Assembly: GCF_005925325.1 (NCBI RefSeq)
Contig: NZ_SRMP01000001.1
Span: 806,001 to 870,000, forward strand
Length of the DNA stretch: 64,000 nucleotides
Direction: 5' to 3'
Source of the DNA: Pedobacter helvus
Lineage (GTDB): Bacteria; Bacteroidota; Bacteroidia; Sphingobacteriales; Sphingobacteriaceae
This document shows positions 26,880-35,040 of the stretch, piece by piece. The stretch's first letter is position 1; each line of letters begins with the position of its first letter. The notes under the pieces were generated by a model, which worked only from the letters and a program-made list of their open reading frames with translations, ran no database searches and was not told the DNA's origin. The translations under genes were made by a program, and so were the position numbers.

Positions 26880-28583
26880 ATGAACTTAAATATAAATCTA
26901 AAAGCCGAAAATACTTACGATGCGATTGTAGTAGGCTCGGGTATAAGTGGCGGTTGGGCTGCTAAAGAACTAACCGAAAAAGGTTTAAAAGTATTAATGC
27001 TAGAAAGAGGGATGAACATTGAGCACATCAAAGATTATGATGGCGCCATGAAAAACCCTTGGGATGTTAAACACGCAGGCAGGTTAACCGAGGAGATGAA
27101 AAGAACTCACCCTGTGCAAAAAAGAGATTACCCATACAATGAAGTAACCGAAAAATGGTGGGTAAACGATTTGGAATGTCCATATACAGAAGTAAAAAGA
27201 TTTGACTGGTATAGAGGTTTTCACGTTGGTGGAAAATCATTGATGTGGGGACGTCAAAGCTACCGTTTCGGAGATGTTAACTTCGAAGAAAATTCAAAAG
27301 ATGGCTACGGTAACGACTGGCCTATCAGATATAAAGATTTAGCTCCTTGGTACGATTATACTGAGAAATTTGCAGGTATCAGTGGACAGAACGAAGGTTT
27401 AGAAGGTATTTTACCAGATGGCCAGTTTCTTCCTCCGATGGATTTAAACATCGTAGAGAAATCTGTGAAAGAAAGCATCAAACAAAAATGGGGTAACGAG
27501 CGCTTATTGACTATCGGTCGTGTGGCCAATTTAACGGTACCTCACAACGGTCGTGGCAATTGCCAATATCGTAATTTATGCAGCCGTGGTTGTCCGTTTG
27601 GCGCTTATTTCAGTACGCAATCATCTACCCTACCAGCGGCAGTTGAAACTGGAAACTTAACCTTAAGACCATACTCTATCGTAAACCACATCATCTACGA
27701 TAAAGACACTAAAAAAGCAAAAGGCGTAGCCGTAATTGATGCTTTGACTAATAAAACGATGGAGTTTTATGCTAAAATCGTTTTCGTTAATGGTTCAACT
27801 TTAGGTACTACTTTCATTTTATTAAACTCAACTTCAGACGAGCATCCTAATGGTCTAGGTAATGGCAGCGGACAGTTGGGCCACAACTTGATGGATCACC
27901 ATTTCCGTTGCGGAGCTAATGGCGAGTTTGAAGGCTTTGAGAAGTTTTATACCTACGGTAGACGTGCGAACGGCTTCTATATTCCTCGTTTCAGAAACGT
28001 AGGCAGCGATAAACGCGATTACTTAAGAGGGTTCGGTTACCAAGGAAGTGCGTCGAGACAAAACTGGCAAAGTGATGTAGCCGAATTAGCATTTGGTGCA
28101 GACTTTAAACAGAAAATGACTACTCCTGGTCCGTGGAAAATGGGTATGGGAGGTTTTGGTGAAATGTTGCCTTACTACGAAAACCGTGCTTATATCGACC
28201 ATTCGAAAAAAGATAAATGGGGACAATCGGTATTGGCTATCGACTGTGAATACAAAGAGAACGAGAAAAAAATGCGTCAGGATATGATGAACGACGCTGC
28301 CGAAATGCTTGAAGCTGCAGGTGCCAAAAACATCAAAACTTACGATAACGACTGCTATCCTGGTATGGCTATCCACGAAATGGGCACCGCAAGAATGGGT
28401 AAAGACCCTAAAACTTCGGTACTTAACGAATGGAACCAAATGCACGAAGTGAAAAACGTTTTTGTTACCGACGGTGCTTGTATGCCATCTATTGGTTGCC
28501 AAAACCCTTCGTTAACATTTATGGCTTTAACAGCTCGTGCAGCAGATTTTGCAGTAAAAGAATTGAAAAAAGGAAACCTTTAG
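26880..28583 (+). CDS. GMC-family FAD oxidoreductase, candidate glucoside 3-dehydrogenase catalytic subunit
   Basis: A 567-residue flavoprotein. The FAD-binding motif 'VVGSGISGGWAAKEL' is near residue 18. The Cys-rich loop 'NCQYRNLCSRGCPFGAY' has Cys228, Cys234 and Cys238, as in gluconate- and glucoside-dehydrogenase subunits. The catalytic pair is His499 ('AIHEMGTARMG') and Asn542 ('CQNPSLTFMALT'). It probably oxidises a sugar hydroxyl and passes electrons to a cytochrome c. With the small subunit and the cytochrome c at 31053 it matches the three-part glucoside 3-dehydrogenase set known from Agrobacterium and relatives, but gluconate or another polyol remains possible. The start at 26880 is chosen; an upstream frame overlapping the previous gene adds only 16 residues of no family likeness. 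Confidence 0.88.
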   Translation: MNLNINLKAENTYDAIVVGSGISGGWAAKELTEKGLKVLMLERGMNIEHIKDYDGAMKNPWDVKHAGRLTEEMKRTHPVQKRDYPYNEVTEKWWVNDLECPYTEVKRFDWYRGFHVGGKSLMWGRQSYRFGDVNFEENSKDGYGNDWPIRYKDLAPWYDYTEKFAGISGQNEGLEGILPDGQFLPPMDLNIVEKSVKESIKQKWGNERLLTIGRVANLTVPHNGRGNCQYRNLCSRGCPFGAYFSTQSSTLPAAVETGNLTLRPYSIVNHIIYDKDTKKAKGVAVIDALTNKTMEFYAKIVFVNGSTLGTTFILLNSTSDEHPNGLGNGSGQLGHNLMDHHFRCGANGEFEGFEKFYTYGRRANGFYIPRFRNVGSDKRDYLRGFGYQGSASRQNWQSDVAELAFGADFKQKMTTPGPWKMGMGGFGEMLPYYENRAYIDHSKKDKWGQSVLAIDCEYKENEKKMRQDMMNDAAEMLEAAGAKNIKTYDNDCYPGMAIHEMGTARMGKDPKTSVLNEWNQMHEVKNVFVTDGACMPSIGCQNPSLTFMALTARAADFAVKELKKGNL

Positions 28584-28664
28584 AATTTTAAGTGGTACGT
28601 TATAAGTTTTAAGTGGTGCTATTCAACGTATAACTTATTACTTATAACCTACAACCTTCGAAAT

Positions 28665-29822
28665 ATGAAAGAAAAAATAAGAATGGGCATGATAGGCGGC
28701 GGCAAAGATGCATTCATCGGAGCTGTTCACCGTATTGCCGCCAATATGGATGGGTTAATTGAACTTTGCTGTGGCGCATTGAGCATTAATCCAGAAACTG
28801 CAATAGAATCAGGCAAACTGTTGTTTCTTCCTGAAGACAGAACTTATCTGAGCTACGAAGAAATGATCAAAAAAGAAAGTGAGCTTCCAGAGAATGAAAG
28901 AATTCACTTTATAACTATTGTTACACCAAACTTTGCTCACTTTGCGCCTGCAATGATGGCTTTAGAGCATGGCTTTAACGTAGTAATAGAAAAACCGATG
29001 ACTTTAACTTTAGAAGAAGCAAAATTGCTACAACAAAAAGTGGAAGAAACTGGTCTTACTTTGTGCCTTACGCACACTTATTCGGGGTATCCGATGGTGA
29101 AACAAGCCAAAGAAATGGTGAAGGACGGTGTTTTAGGAAAGATTAGAAAAATCATTGTAGAATATCCACAAGGTTGGTTAAGCACACTGAGTGAAAGAGA
29201 AGGAAATGCACAGGCAGCATGGCGTACAGATCCTAAAAAATCTGGAAAAAGTGGTTGTATTGGTGATATTGGCACCCACGCTGCACATTTAGCTGAATAT
29301 ATCTCTGGTTTAAAAATCACTCAAATTTGTGCAGATTTAAATATCGTTGTAGAGGGTAGAAACATTGATGATGATGGCAACATCTTGTTGAAATTCGATA
29401 ATGGCGCAAACGGCGTTTTAATTGCATCGCAAATTGCTGCTGGCGAAGAAAATGCGCTTAACATCAGAATTTACGGTGAAAAAGGAGGATTAGAGTGGTT
29501 CCAACACGAGCCAAATACTTTGCTAGTAAAATGGTTAAACAAACCTACCGAAATCTACAGAGCTGGTAACGGTTATTTAGGCGATTTTGCAAAACATAAC
29601 ACCAGAACTCCAGGTGGCCACCCAGAGGGATTGCTAGAGGCCTTTGCAAATATTTACAGAAACTTCGCATTAACTTTAGCAGCAAAGCTGAACAATGAAG
29701 AGCCTACGCCTCAAATGTTAGATTTCCCTAACGTTTACGATGGTGTAAGAGGTATGGCGCTAATTGAAAATGCGGTGGCATCCAACGAATCGGATAAGAA
29801 ATGGCATGATTTTATAGTGTAA
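28665..29822 (+). CDS. Gfo/Idh/MocA-family oxidoreductase, cytoplasmic
   Basis: A 385-residue NAD(P)-dependent sugar dehydrogenase of the Gfo/Idh/MocA family. The Rossmann start is 'RMGMIGGGKDAFIGAVHR' and the family motif 'VVIEKPMTLTLEEA' carries the EKP lysine. The C-terminal alpha/beta domain contains 'GKSGCIGDIGTHAAHLAEY', where the catalytic Asp/His lie. There is no signal peptide, so it works in the cytoplasm. It likely interconverts a keto sugar and a hydroxy sugar, for instance reducing 3-keto-glucose to glucose or the reverse. It is followed by an isomerase gene, a common pairing. Confidence 0.88.
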   Translation: MKEKIRMGMIGGGKDAFIGAVHRIAANMDGLIELCCGALSINPETAIESGKLLFLPEDRTYLSYEEMIKKESELPENERIHFITIVTPNFAHFAPAMMALEHGFNVVIEKPMTLTLEEAKLLQQKVEETGLTLCLTHTYSGYPMVKQAKEMVKDGVLGKIRKIIVEYPQGWLSTLSEREGNAQAAWRTDPKKSGKSGCIGDIGTHAAHLAEYISGLKITQICADLNIVVEGRNIDDDGNILLKFDNGANGVLIASQIAAGEENALNIRIYGEKGGLEWFQHEPNTLLVKWLNKPTEIYRAGNGYLGDFAKHNTRTPGGHPEGLLEAFANIYRNFALTLAAKLNNEEPTPQMLDFPNVYDGVRGMALIENAVASNESDKKWHDFIV

Positions 29823-29936
29823 ACTTTAGCAACTAGCATATAGTTGATGGCTCATGGTTGATAACCTATATTGAATAATGGCTACAGTCATAAACTATCA
29901 ACTATGAACCACAAGCAATCAACCTAAAAACAAAAA
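29823..29936. repeat. Intergenic spacer with 'TAGTTGAT / ATCAACTA' inverted repeats
   Basis: 'TATAGTTGATGG' near 29840 is mirrored by 'CATAAACTATCAACTA' near 29888-29903, and 'GGCTCATGGTTGATAACC' lies between. Similar words occur at 1195-1225 and 1660-1730. It is a degenerate dispersed element between two cluster genes; no promoter is obvious. Confidence 0.45.
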
Positions 29937-30989
29937 ATGACTACAATACAAGGACCTGCAGTATTTCTAGCACAATTTATCAGTGATGAAGCACCTTTCA
30001 ATTCTTTAGATTCGATTTGTAAATGGGCTGCTGACTTAGGTTTTAAAGGTATCCAAATGCCAACCCTAGACAGTCGCTTTATTGATTTGAAACTAGCAGC
30101 AGAAAGTAAAACCTATGCTGATGAATTGACTGGAAGAGTAGCTGCTCACGGTTTGCAAATCACCGAACTTTCTACACACCTACAAGGTCAATTGGTAGCA
30201 GTTCATCCAGCTTATAACGAATTGTTCGACGCTTTTGCAGCACCAGAAGTAAAAAATATTCCAAAAGCACGTACAGAATGGGCTATACAACAATTGAAAT
30301 ATGCAGCCAAAGCATCCCAAAACTTGGGATTAAATGCGCATGCAACATTTAGTGGCTCGCTGTTATGGCAATTTTTCCATCCTTGGCCGCAACGCCCTGA
30401 CGGTTTGGTTGACGAAGCTTTTACAGAGCTGGCTAAACGTTGGTTACCAATATTAAATGAATTTGATAATTGTGGTGTAGATGTTTGCTACGAAATTCAT
30501 CCTGGAGAAGATTTATTTGATGGTATTACCTACGAAATGTTCTTGGATAAGGTAAATCAACACCCTAGAGCTTGTTTATTGTATGATCCATCGCACTTTG
30601 TGTTGCAACAATTAGATTACATCCAATATATCGATTTATATCACGAAAGAATCAAAGCTTTCCACGTAAAAGATTCTGAATTTAATCCAACAGGAAAACA
30701 AGGAACTTTTGGTGGTTACCAAGGCTGGGCAAATCGTGCTGGCCGTTACCGTTCACCAGGCGATGGTCAAGTAGATTTTAAAACCATTTTCAGTAAACTA
30801 GCGCAATACGATTTCAAAGGCTGGGCAGTAATGGAATGGGAGTGCTGTATTAAAAACCAACAAGATGGTGCTCGCGAAGGCGCAGAATTCATCAAAAAAC
30901 ATATTATTAATGTAACTGATAAAGCATTTGATGACTTTGCGGCTGCTGGAAGTGACGCTGCCTTCAATAAAAAAATACTTGGAATTTAA
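29937..30989 (+). CDS. TIM-barrel sugar phosphate isomerase/epimerase family protein, cytoplasmic
   Basis: A 350-residue TIM-barrel protein of the xylose-isomerase-like family without any export signal. Recognisable parts are 'KWAADLGFKGIQMPTLDSRF', 'NAHATFSGSLLWQFFHPWPQ', 'VDVCYEIHPGEDLFDGITYEMFL', 'CLLYDPSHFVLQQLDYIQYI', 'IKAFHVKDSEFNPTG' and 'AVMEWECCIK', which provide the usual Glu/Asp/His metal site. It is longer than the two Tat-type paralogues in the cluster and distinct from them. It probably isomerises or hydrates the sugar product handled by the adjacent Gfo/Idh enzyme; the exact reaction cannot be read from the sequence. Confidence 0.85.
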   Translation: MTTIQGPAVFLAQFISDEAPFNSLDSICKWAADLGFKGIQMPTLDSRFIDLKLAAESKTYADELTGRVAAHGLQITELSTHLQGQLVAVHPAYNELFDAFAAPEVKNIPKARTEWAIQQLKYAAKASQNLGLNAHATFSGSLLWQFFHPWPQRPDGLVDEAFTELAKRWLPILNEFDNCGVDVCYEIHPGEDLFDGITYEMFLDKVNQHPRACLLYDPSHFVLQQLDYIQYIDLYHERIKAFHVKDSEFNPTGKQGTFGGYQGWANRAGRYRSPGDGQVDFKTIFSKLAQYDFKGWAVMEWECCIKNQQDGAREGAEFIKKHIINVTDKAFDDFAAAGSDAAFNKKILGI

Positions 30990-31052
30990 AGGTCTCCACT
31001 TTTGACTTTCGACTTTTTACTTTTAACTTAATACCCCTAATACAAAACACAT

Positions 31053-31445
31053 ATGAAACGAACTTTTTTAATTCTTGGAGTAACTTCAATATTTGTTGCT
31101 TCATTATCAGCATTTAAACCAGAGCCAAAAACAGAACCTGCAGTAACTATTAATACACCGGCAATGCCTAAAATAGCAACCATGCAAATGAGCGGTGGCG
31201 AGTTGTTAATCAATAAATCTGACTGTATTGGCTGCCACCACAAAATCAATAAATTAATTGGCCCATCTTACACAGATATTGCTAAGAAATATCCTAATAC
31301 AGATAAAAACCAACTTCTATTAGCTGAGAAGATCATCAAAGGTGGATCTGGCGTTTGGGGTAAAATCCCAATGACACCACATCCAAAAATTTCGCAAGGT
31401 GATGCAAAGTTGATGGCAAAATATATCCTTTCGTTAAAAAAATAA
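31053..31445 (+). CDS. Class I c-type cytochrome, periplasmic
   Basis: A 130-residue exported mono-haem cytochrome c. The signal peptide is about 1-20 ('LILGVTSIFVASLSA'). The haem site is C58-I-G-C61-H62 and the distal ligand is probably Met107 in 'GKIPMTPHP'. 'GPSYTDIAKKYP' and 'GGSGVWGKIPM' are typical of cytochromes of the c551/c552 kind. Encoded between sugar oxidoreductase genes, it is a natural electron acceptor for the GMC dehydrogenase encoded 2.5 kb upstream. Only 25 bases separate it from the following gene. Confidence 0.92.
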   Translation: MKRTFLILGVTSIFVASLSAFKPEPKTEPAVTINTPAMPKIATMQMSGGELLINKSDCIGCHHKINKLIGPSYTDIAKKYPNTDKNQLLLAEKIIKGGSGVWGKIPMTPHPKISQGDAKLMAKYILSLKK

Positions 31446-31470
31446 CTGACCCCTTCCTAAACCAAAATAT

Positions 31471-32919
31471 ATGAACCAAGACAACAACCAAAGCAGACGT
31501 AACTTCCTCAAAATGGGAGCTGTTGCAACTGCTGCATTTACCATTGTCCCTCGTCACGTTTTAGGTGGCAAGGGATTTCTTGCACCAAGCGATAGGCTAA
31601 TTGTAGCTGGTATTGGTGTAGGTGGCAAAGGAGATAGCGATTTGCGTTTAATCCACGAAAGTGGTAAAGCAGAAATCGCTTATTTATGCGATGTAGACAC
31701 AAGAAGAGCAGCTAATAGCGTGAAACGTTTCCCTAAAGCTAAGTTCTATAAAGACTGGCGTGAAATGTTTGACAAAGAGCACAAGCATTTTGATGCGGTT
31801 ACGGTGTCTACTCCAGATCATAACCACGCTATCCAAACCTTAGCTGCAATGCAATTGCGTAAGCATGTTTACGTTCAAAAGCCATTAACTCACGATATTT
31901 ACGAAGCCCGCATCTTAACCGCAGCAGCGAAGAAATATAAAGTGGTAACGCAAATGGGTAATCAAGGTGCTAGTAATGATGGCCCTCGTTTATTACGTGA
32001 GTGGTATGATGCTGGTTTAATTGGTGATGTTCATACCATTTATGCTTGGACAGACAGACCAGTTTGGCCTCAAGGTATTCCTTGGTCGGCAAATAAAGCG
32101 GAAGTTCCTAAAGATTTAGATTGGGATTTATGGTTAGGCACCGCTCCTTACAAAGATTACGTTGAGAAACTAGTTCCTTTCAACTGGCGTGGTTGGTGGG
32201 ATTACGGAACTGGTGCTCTGGGCGATATGGGTTGTCACTTATTGGAAACTCCTTTTAGCGTACTTAATTTGAAATATGCTACAGAAGTTGAAGCTAGTGT
32301 TGGTTCGGTTTATGTGGATGAGTTTAAACGTGGATATTTCCCTGAAAGCTGCCCTCCTTCTAGTCATGTAACCTTAAAATTCCCTAAAACAGATAAAACG
32401 CAGGGCGAAGTTACCGTTCACTGGATGGATGGTGGTATTCAACCTACTCGTCCAGAAGAATTAGGTGCTGACGAAGTATTTGGCGATGGTGGTAACGGAA
32501 CATTGTTTATTGGTACCAAAGGCAAAATGATGTCTAATACCTATGGCGATAAAGCGAGGTTGATTCCACTTTCTCGCAACGAGAATTTAAATGTGGCTCA
32601 AAAATTTGCTCGTGTTCCTGGTCAGGCTAATGGCCATTACGGACAATGGGTAGAAGGCTGTATCGCTGGCTACGGTAAAAAAGAACTGAGCTCTCCTTTC
32701 GAAATTGCTGGCCCTTTAACCGAGTGTTTATTAATGGCAAACTTGGCCATTAGGGCTGCTGATGTTAAGAGAATTGACGATAAAGGCAAAACAAGTTTCC
32801 CAGGCAGATACAGAAAACTACTTTGGGATAACGACCAAATGAAGGTAACCAACTTCGACGATGTGAACCAATTTGTGAAGAGAGATTATCGCGAAGGCTG
32901 GAAATTAGGAGAGAAATAG
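31471..32919 (+). CDS. Gfo/Idh/MocA-family oxidoreductase with Tat signal, periplasmic
   Basis: A 482-residue oxidoreductase with a clear twin-arginine leader ('QSRRNFLKMGAVATAAFTIV'), so it is exported with its nucleotide cofactor bound. The Rossmann domain starts at 'LIVAGIGVGGKGDSDLRL'; 'TVSTPDHNHAIQTLAAM' and 'HVYVQKPLTHDIYEARIL' carry the family's catalytic lysine motif (QKP in place of EKP, usual for this subgroup). The C-terminal domain has 'WWDYGTGALGDMGCHLLETP'. Exported members of this subgroup in Bacteroidota include glycosidases and sugar oxidoreductases working with a tightly held NAD. Here it may oxidise or epimerise a glycoside at C3. Confidence 0.88.
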   Translation: MNQDNNQSRRNFLKMGAVATAAFTIVPRHVLGGKGFLAPSDRLIVAGIGVGGKGDSDLRLIHESGKAEIAYLCDVDTRRAANSVKRFPKAKFYKDWREMFDKEHKHFDAVTVSTPDHNHAIQTLAAMQLRKHVYVQKPLTHDIYEARILTAAAKKYKVVTQMGNQGASNDGPRLLREWYDAGLIGDVHTIYAWTDRPVWPQGIPWSANKAEVPKDLDWDLWLGTAPYKDYVEKLVPFNWRGWWDYGTGALGDMGCHLLETPFSVLNLKYATEVEASVGSVYVDEFKRGYFPESCPPSSHVTLKFPKTDKTQGEVTVHWMDGGIQPTRPEELGADEVFGDGGNGTLFIGTKGKMMSNTYGDKARLIPLSRNENLNVAQKFARVPGQANGHYGQWVEGCIAGYGKKELSSPFEIAGPLTECLLMANLAIRAADVKRIDDKGKTSFPGRYRKLLWDNDQMKVTNFDDVNQFVKRDYREGWKLGEK

Positions 32920-32926
32920 TTATCAC

Positions 32927-32952
32927 GTCATTCCCGCGTAGGCGGGAATCTT
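32927..32952. repeat. REP-like hairpin ATTCCCGC / GCGGGAAT
   Basis: ATTCCCGC (32930-32937) and GCGGGAAT (32942-32949) form a perfect 8-bp stem with loop GTAG. The sequence around it, 'CGTCATTCCCGCG', is a widespread bacterial REP type. It lies between the Tat-type oxidoreductase and the DUF1080 gene and may protect or reduce the downstream transcript. Confidence 0.75.
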
Positions 32953-32988
32953 AAAGCGTTAAACGGGAATTATCAGAAATAATAATAG

Positions 32989-33669
32989 ATGAAAAAAATA
33001 TTAATAGCAGCATTTATGGTTGCTTCAATTAGTGCTAATGCACAAAAGAAAAAAGGCTTCACTCCTCTTTTCGATGGTAAAACCACTACAGGTTGGCACA
33101 CCTACGGAAAAAACTTTGTAGGCAAAGCTTGGAACGCAGAAAATGGCGTACTGCACTTCGACCCAAAATTGAAAAATAAAGATGGCGGCGATTTAGTAAC
33201 CGATAAAGAATATGGTAACTTTCATTTAAAACTAGAATGGAAAGTAGCTCCTAAAGCCAATAGCGGTATCATTTTCTTCGTACACGAAGACCCTGCAAAA
33301 TATAAGCAAACCTATCTCACTGGTCCAGAAATGCAGGTGATCGACAACGACGGTCATCCGGATGGAAAAATCACTAAACACCGTGCTGGTGATTTGTACG
33401 ACATGGTTAAAAGCAAAAGCGAGCCTGTAAAAGCAGTTGGCGAGTGGAATTTGGCAGAAATTATAAGCAATAATGGCAAGCTTACTCTTAAGCTAAATGG
33501 TAAGAAAATTGTAGAAACCACCATGTGGGATGACAACTGGAAAAACCTAATCGCAGGAAGCAAGTTTGCCAAATGGGAAGGTTTTGGAACTTACAAAACA
33601 GGCAAAATTGCTCTACAAGATCATGGCGATGAAGTTTGGTTCCGTAACATAGAGATTAAAGAATTATAA
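32989..33669 (+). CDS. DUF1080 / 3-keto-disaccharide hydrolase (lyase) family protein, exported
   Basis: A 226-residue protein with a signal peptide (about 1-18, 'VASISANAQ') and a single concanavalin-like DUF1080 domain (PF06439, '3-keto-disaccharide hydrolase'): 'FTPLFDGKTTTGWHTYGK', 'GDLVTDKEYGNFHLKLEWKV', 'ANSGIIFFVHED', 'GPEMQVIDNDGHPDG' and 'GKIALQDHGDEVWFRNIEI'. The family cleaves glycosides that have been oxidised at C3, and recent work on gut Bacteroides treats some members as elimination-type lyases. This gene is the strongest pointer that the cluster handles 3-keto glycosides. Confidence 0.88.
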   Translation: MKKILIAAFMVASISANAQKKKGFTPLFDGKTTTGWHTYGKNFVGKAWNAENGVLHFDPKLKNKDGGDLVTDKEYGNFHLKLEWKVAPKANSGIIFFVHEDPAKYKQTYLTGPEMQVIDNDGHPDGKITKHRAGDLYDMVKSKSEPVKAVGEWNLAEIISNNGKLTLKLNGKKIVETTMWDDNWKNLIAGSKFAKWEGFGTYKTGKIALQDHGDEVWFRNIEIKEL

Positions 33670-33758
33670 AATAGGGATCGGGAATTAGTGGTCAGGTATT
33701 AGTACAATACGCTGACCAAAAAACTAACATAATCCAAAAGAATCAACCCCAAGTGCAT

Positions 33759-33798
33759 TTCTCTCCCTTTTTCGGAGAGATACCAAAGGCAGAGAGGG
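33759..33798 (-). repeat. Dispersed element, family B copy 1 (inverted)
   Basis: Read on the minus strand this is CCCTCTCTGCC, a short spacer, ATCTCTCCG, then AAAGGGAGAGAAA, the same order as at 43158-43199 and 51341-51382. The inner CTCTCC/GGAGAG words form a hairpin. It lies in front of the MFS transporter gene. Confidence 0.75.
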
Positions 33799-33819
33799 GC
33801 TCTAAAACCAAAAAACTAA

Positions 33820-35034
33820 ATGAACTCAACAACTCGCTTCAAGTTATCCTTTATGATGTTCCTCGAATTCTTTATTTGGGGTGGATGGTTTGTAACTATG
33901 GGTACTTACCTAACTAAAAATCTTTCTGCTGATGGTGTTCAAATCGGTTCAGCATATAGTACCCAGTCTCTTGGCGCTATTATAGCTCCTTTTATCATAG
34001 GTCTAATTGCCGACAAGTTTTTTGCAGCTCAAAAAATCCTTGGCTTTTTACACATTGCTGGAGGTATTTTACTATGGTTCGCTTCAACTTCCCTGAATTT
34101 TGATGCTTTTTTCCCATTCATTTTAGGATACATGATTGCTTTCATGCCAACATTAGCATTAGTAAATTCCATTTCTTTCAAACAGCTTAAAAACCCTGGA
34201 AAAGAATTCCCTTCAATTAGAGTATTTGGGACTATTGGATGGATTGTAGCTGGTTTAGTGATAGGATGGTTGAATTGGGAGCAAGATGGAAATCTTATAC
34301 TTACATTTAAAATGGCATCTGTAGCCTCATTACTGTTAGGTGTATTTAGTTTTGCATTACCTAATACACCACCAGTTAAAAAAGGCGAAAAAACTTCTTT
34401 TGGAGATATAATTGGATTAGATGCAATAGGCTTGCTGAAAAACAGGTCATATCTACTGTTCTTCATAGCTTCTGTTGCTATTTGTATACCATTAGCTTTT
34501 TATTACAATTTCACTAATCCATTTCTTAACGAAGTTGGAATGAAGGCTGCAGCAGGTAAACAATCGCTGGGTCAAGTGTCAGAAACATTATTTATGTTGC
34601 TAATGCCATTCTTTTTTGTTCGTTTAGGGGTGAAAAAAATGTTAGCTATTGGTATGATTGCTTGGGTAGTCCGCTATTTATTCTTCGCATTTGGCAACGC
34701 AGACAGCAATTATTGGATGTTAATTGGTGGTATAATTTTACACGGTATTTGCTACGATTTCTTTTTTGTTACTGGACAAATTTATACAGACAGGTTGGCT
34801 GGAGAAAAATTCAAGAGTGCCGCACAAGGTTTCATTACATTAGCTACTTACGGAGTTGGAATGTTATTCGGTTCAATTATATCAGGTATCGTGGTTGATA
34901 AATATGTGATAGACGGAGGCCATAACTGGTACAATATCTGGATCATCCCTGCCGCGATAGCTGCCGTAGTTGCATTTTTGTTTTTACTGTTTTTTAGAGA
35001 CGATAATAAATCAGCTGTGGCTGAACAACAATAA
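33820..35034 (+). CDS. MFS transporter, nucleoside:H+ symporter (NupG)-like
   Basis: A 404-residue inner-membrane protein with about twelve hydrophobic segments. The start 'LSFMMFLEFFIWGGWFVTMGTYL' and 'APFIIGLIADKFFAAQKILGFLH' are typical of the nucleoside:proton symporter family. Members in Bacteroidota sit beside sugar isomerase and Gfo/Idh genes and probably carry sugars rather than nucleosides. It most likely imports the monosaccharide or keto-sugar product from the periplasm. It ends six bases before the next gene, so the two are co-transcribed. Confidence 0.88.
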   Translation: MNSTTRFKLSFMMFLEFFIWGGWFVTMGTYLTKNLSADGVQIGSAYSTQSLGAIIAPFIIGLIADKFFAAQKILGFLHIAGGILLWFASTSLNFDAFFPFILGYMIAFMPTLALVNSISFKQLKNPGKEFPSIRVFGTIGWIVAGLVIGWLNWEQDGNLILTFKMASVASLLLGVFSFALPNTPPVKKGEKTSFGDIIGLDAIGLLKNRSYLLFFIASVAICIPLAFYYNFTNPFLNEVGMKAAAGKQSLGQVSETLFMLLMPFFFVRLGVKKMLAIGMIAWVVRYLFFAFGNADSNYWMLIGGIILHGICYDFFFVTGQIYTDRLAGEKFKSAAQGFITLATYGVGMLFGSIISGIVVDKYVIDGGHNWYNIWIIPAAIAAVVAFLFLLFFRDDNKSAVAEQQ

Positions 35035-35040
35035 TTTGAT

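Noticed and set aside
28086..28502. Antisense open frame of 138 codons inside the GMC gene
   Set aside because: It lies wholly opposite a strongly supported enzyme gene, is His/Phe/Val-rich with no recognisable domain, and reflects codon bias of the real gene.
34029..34466. Antisense open frame of 145 codons inside the MFS gene
   Set aside because: It is opposite a convincing twelve-helix transporter and has no features of its own.
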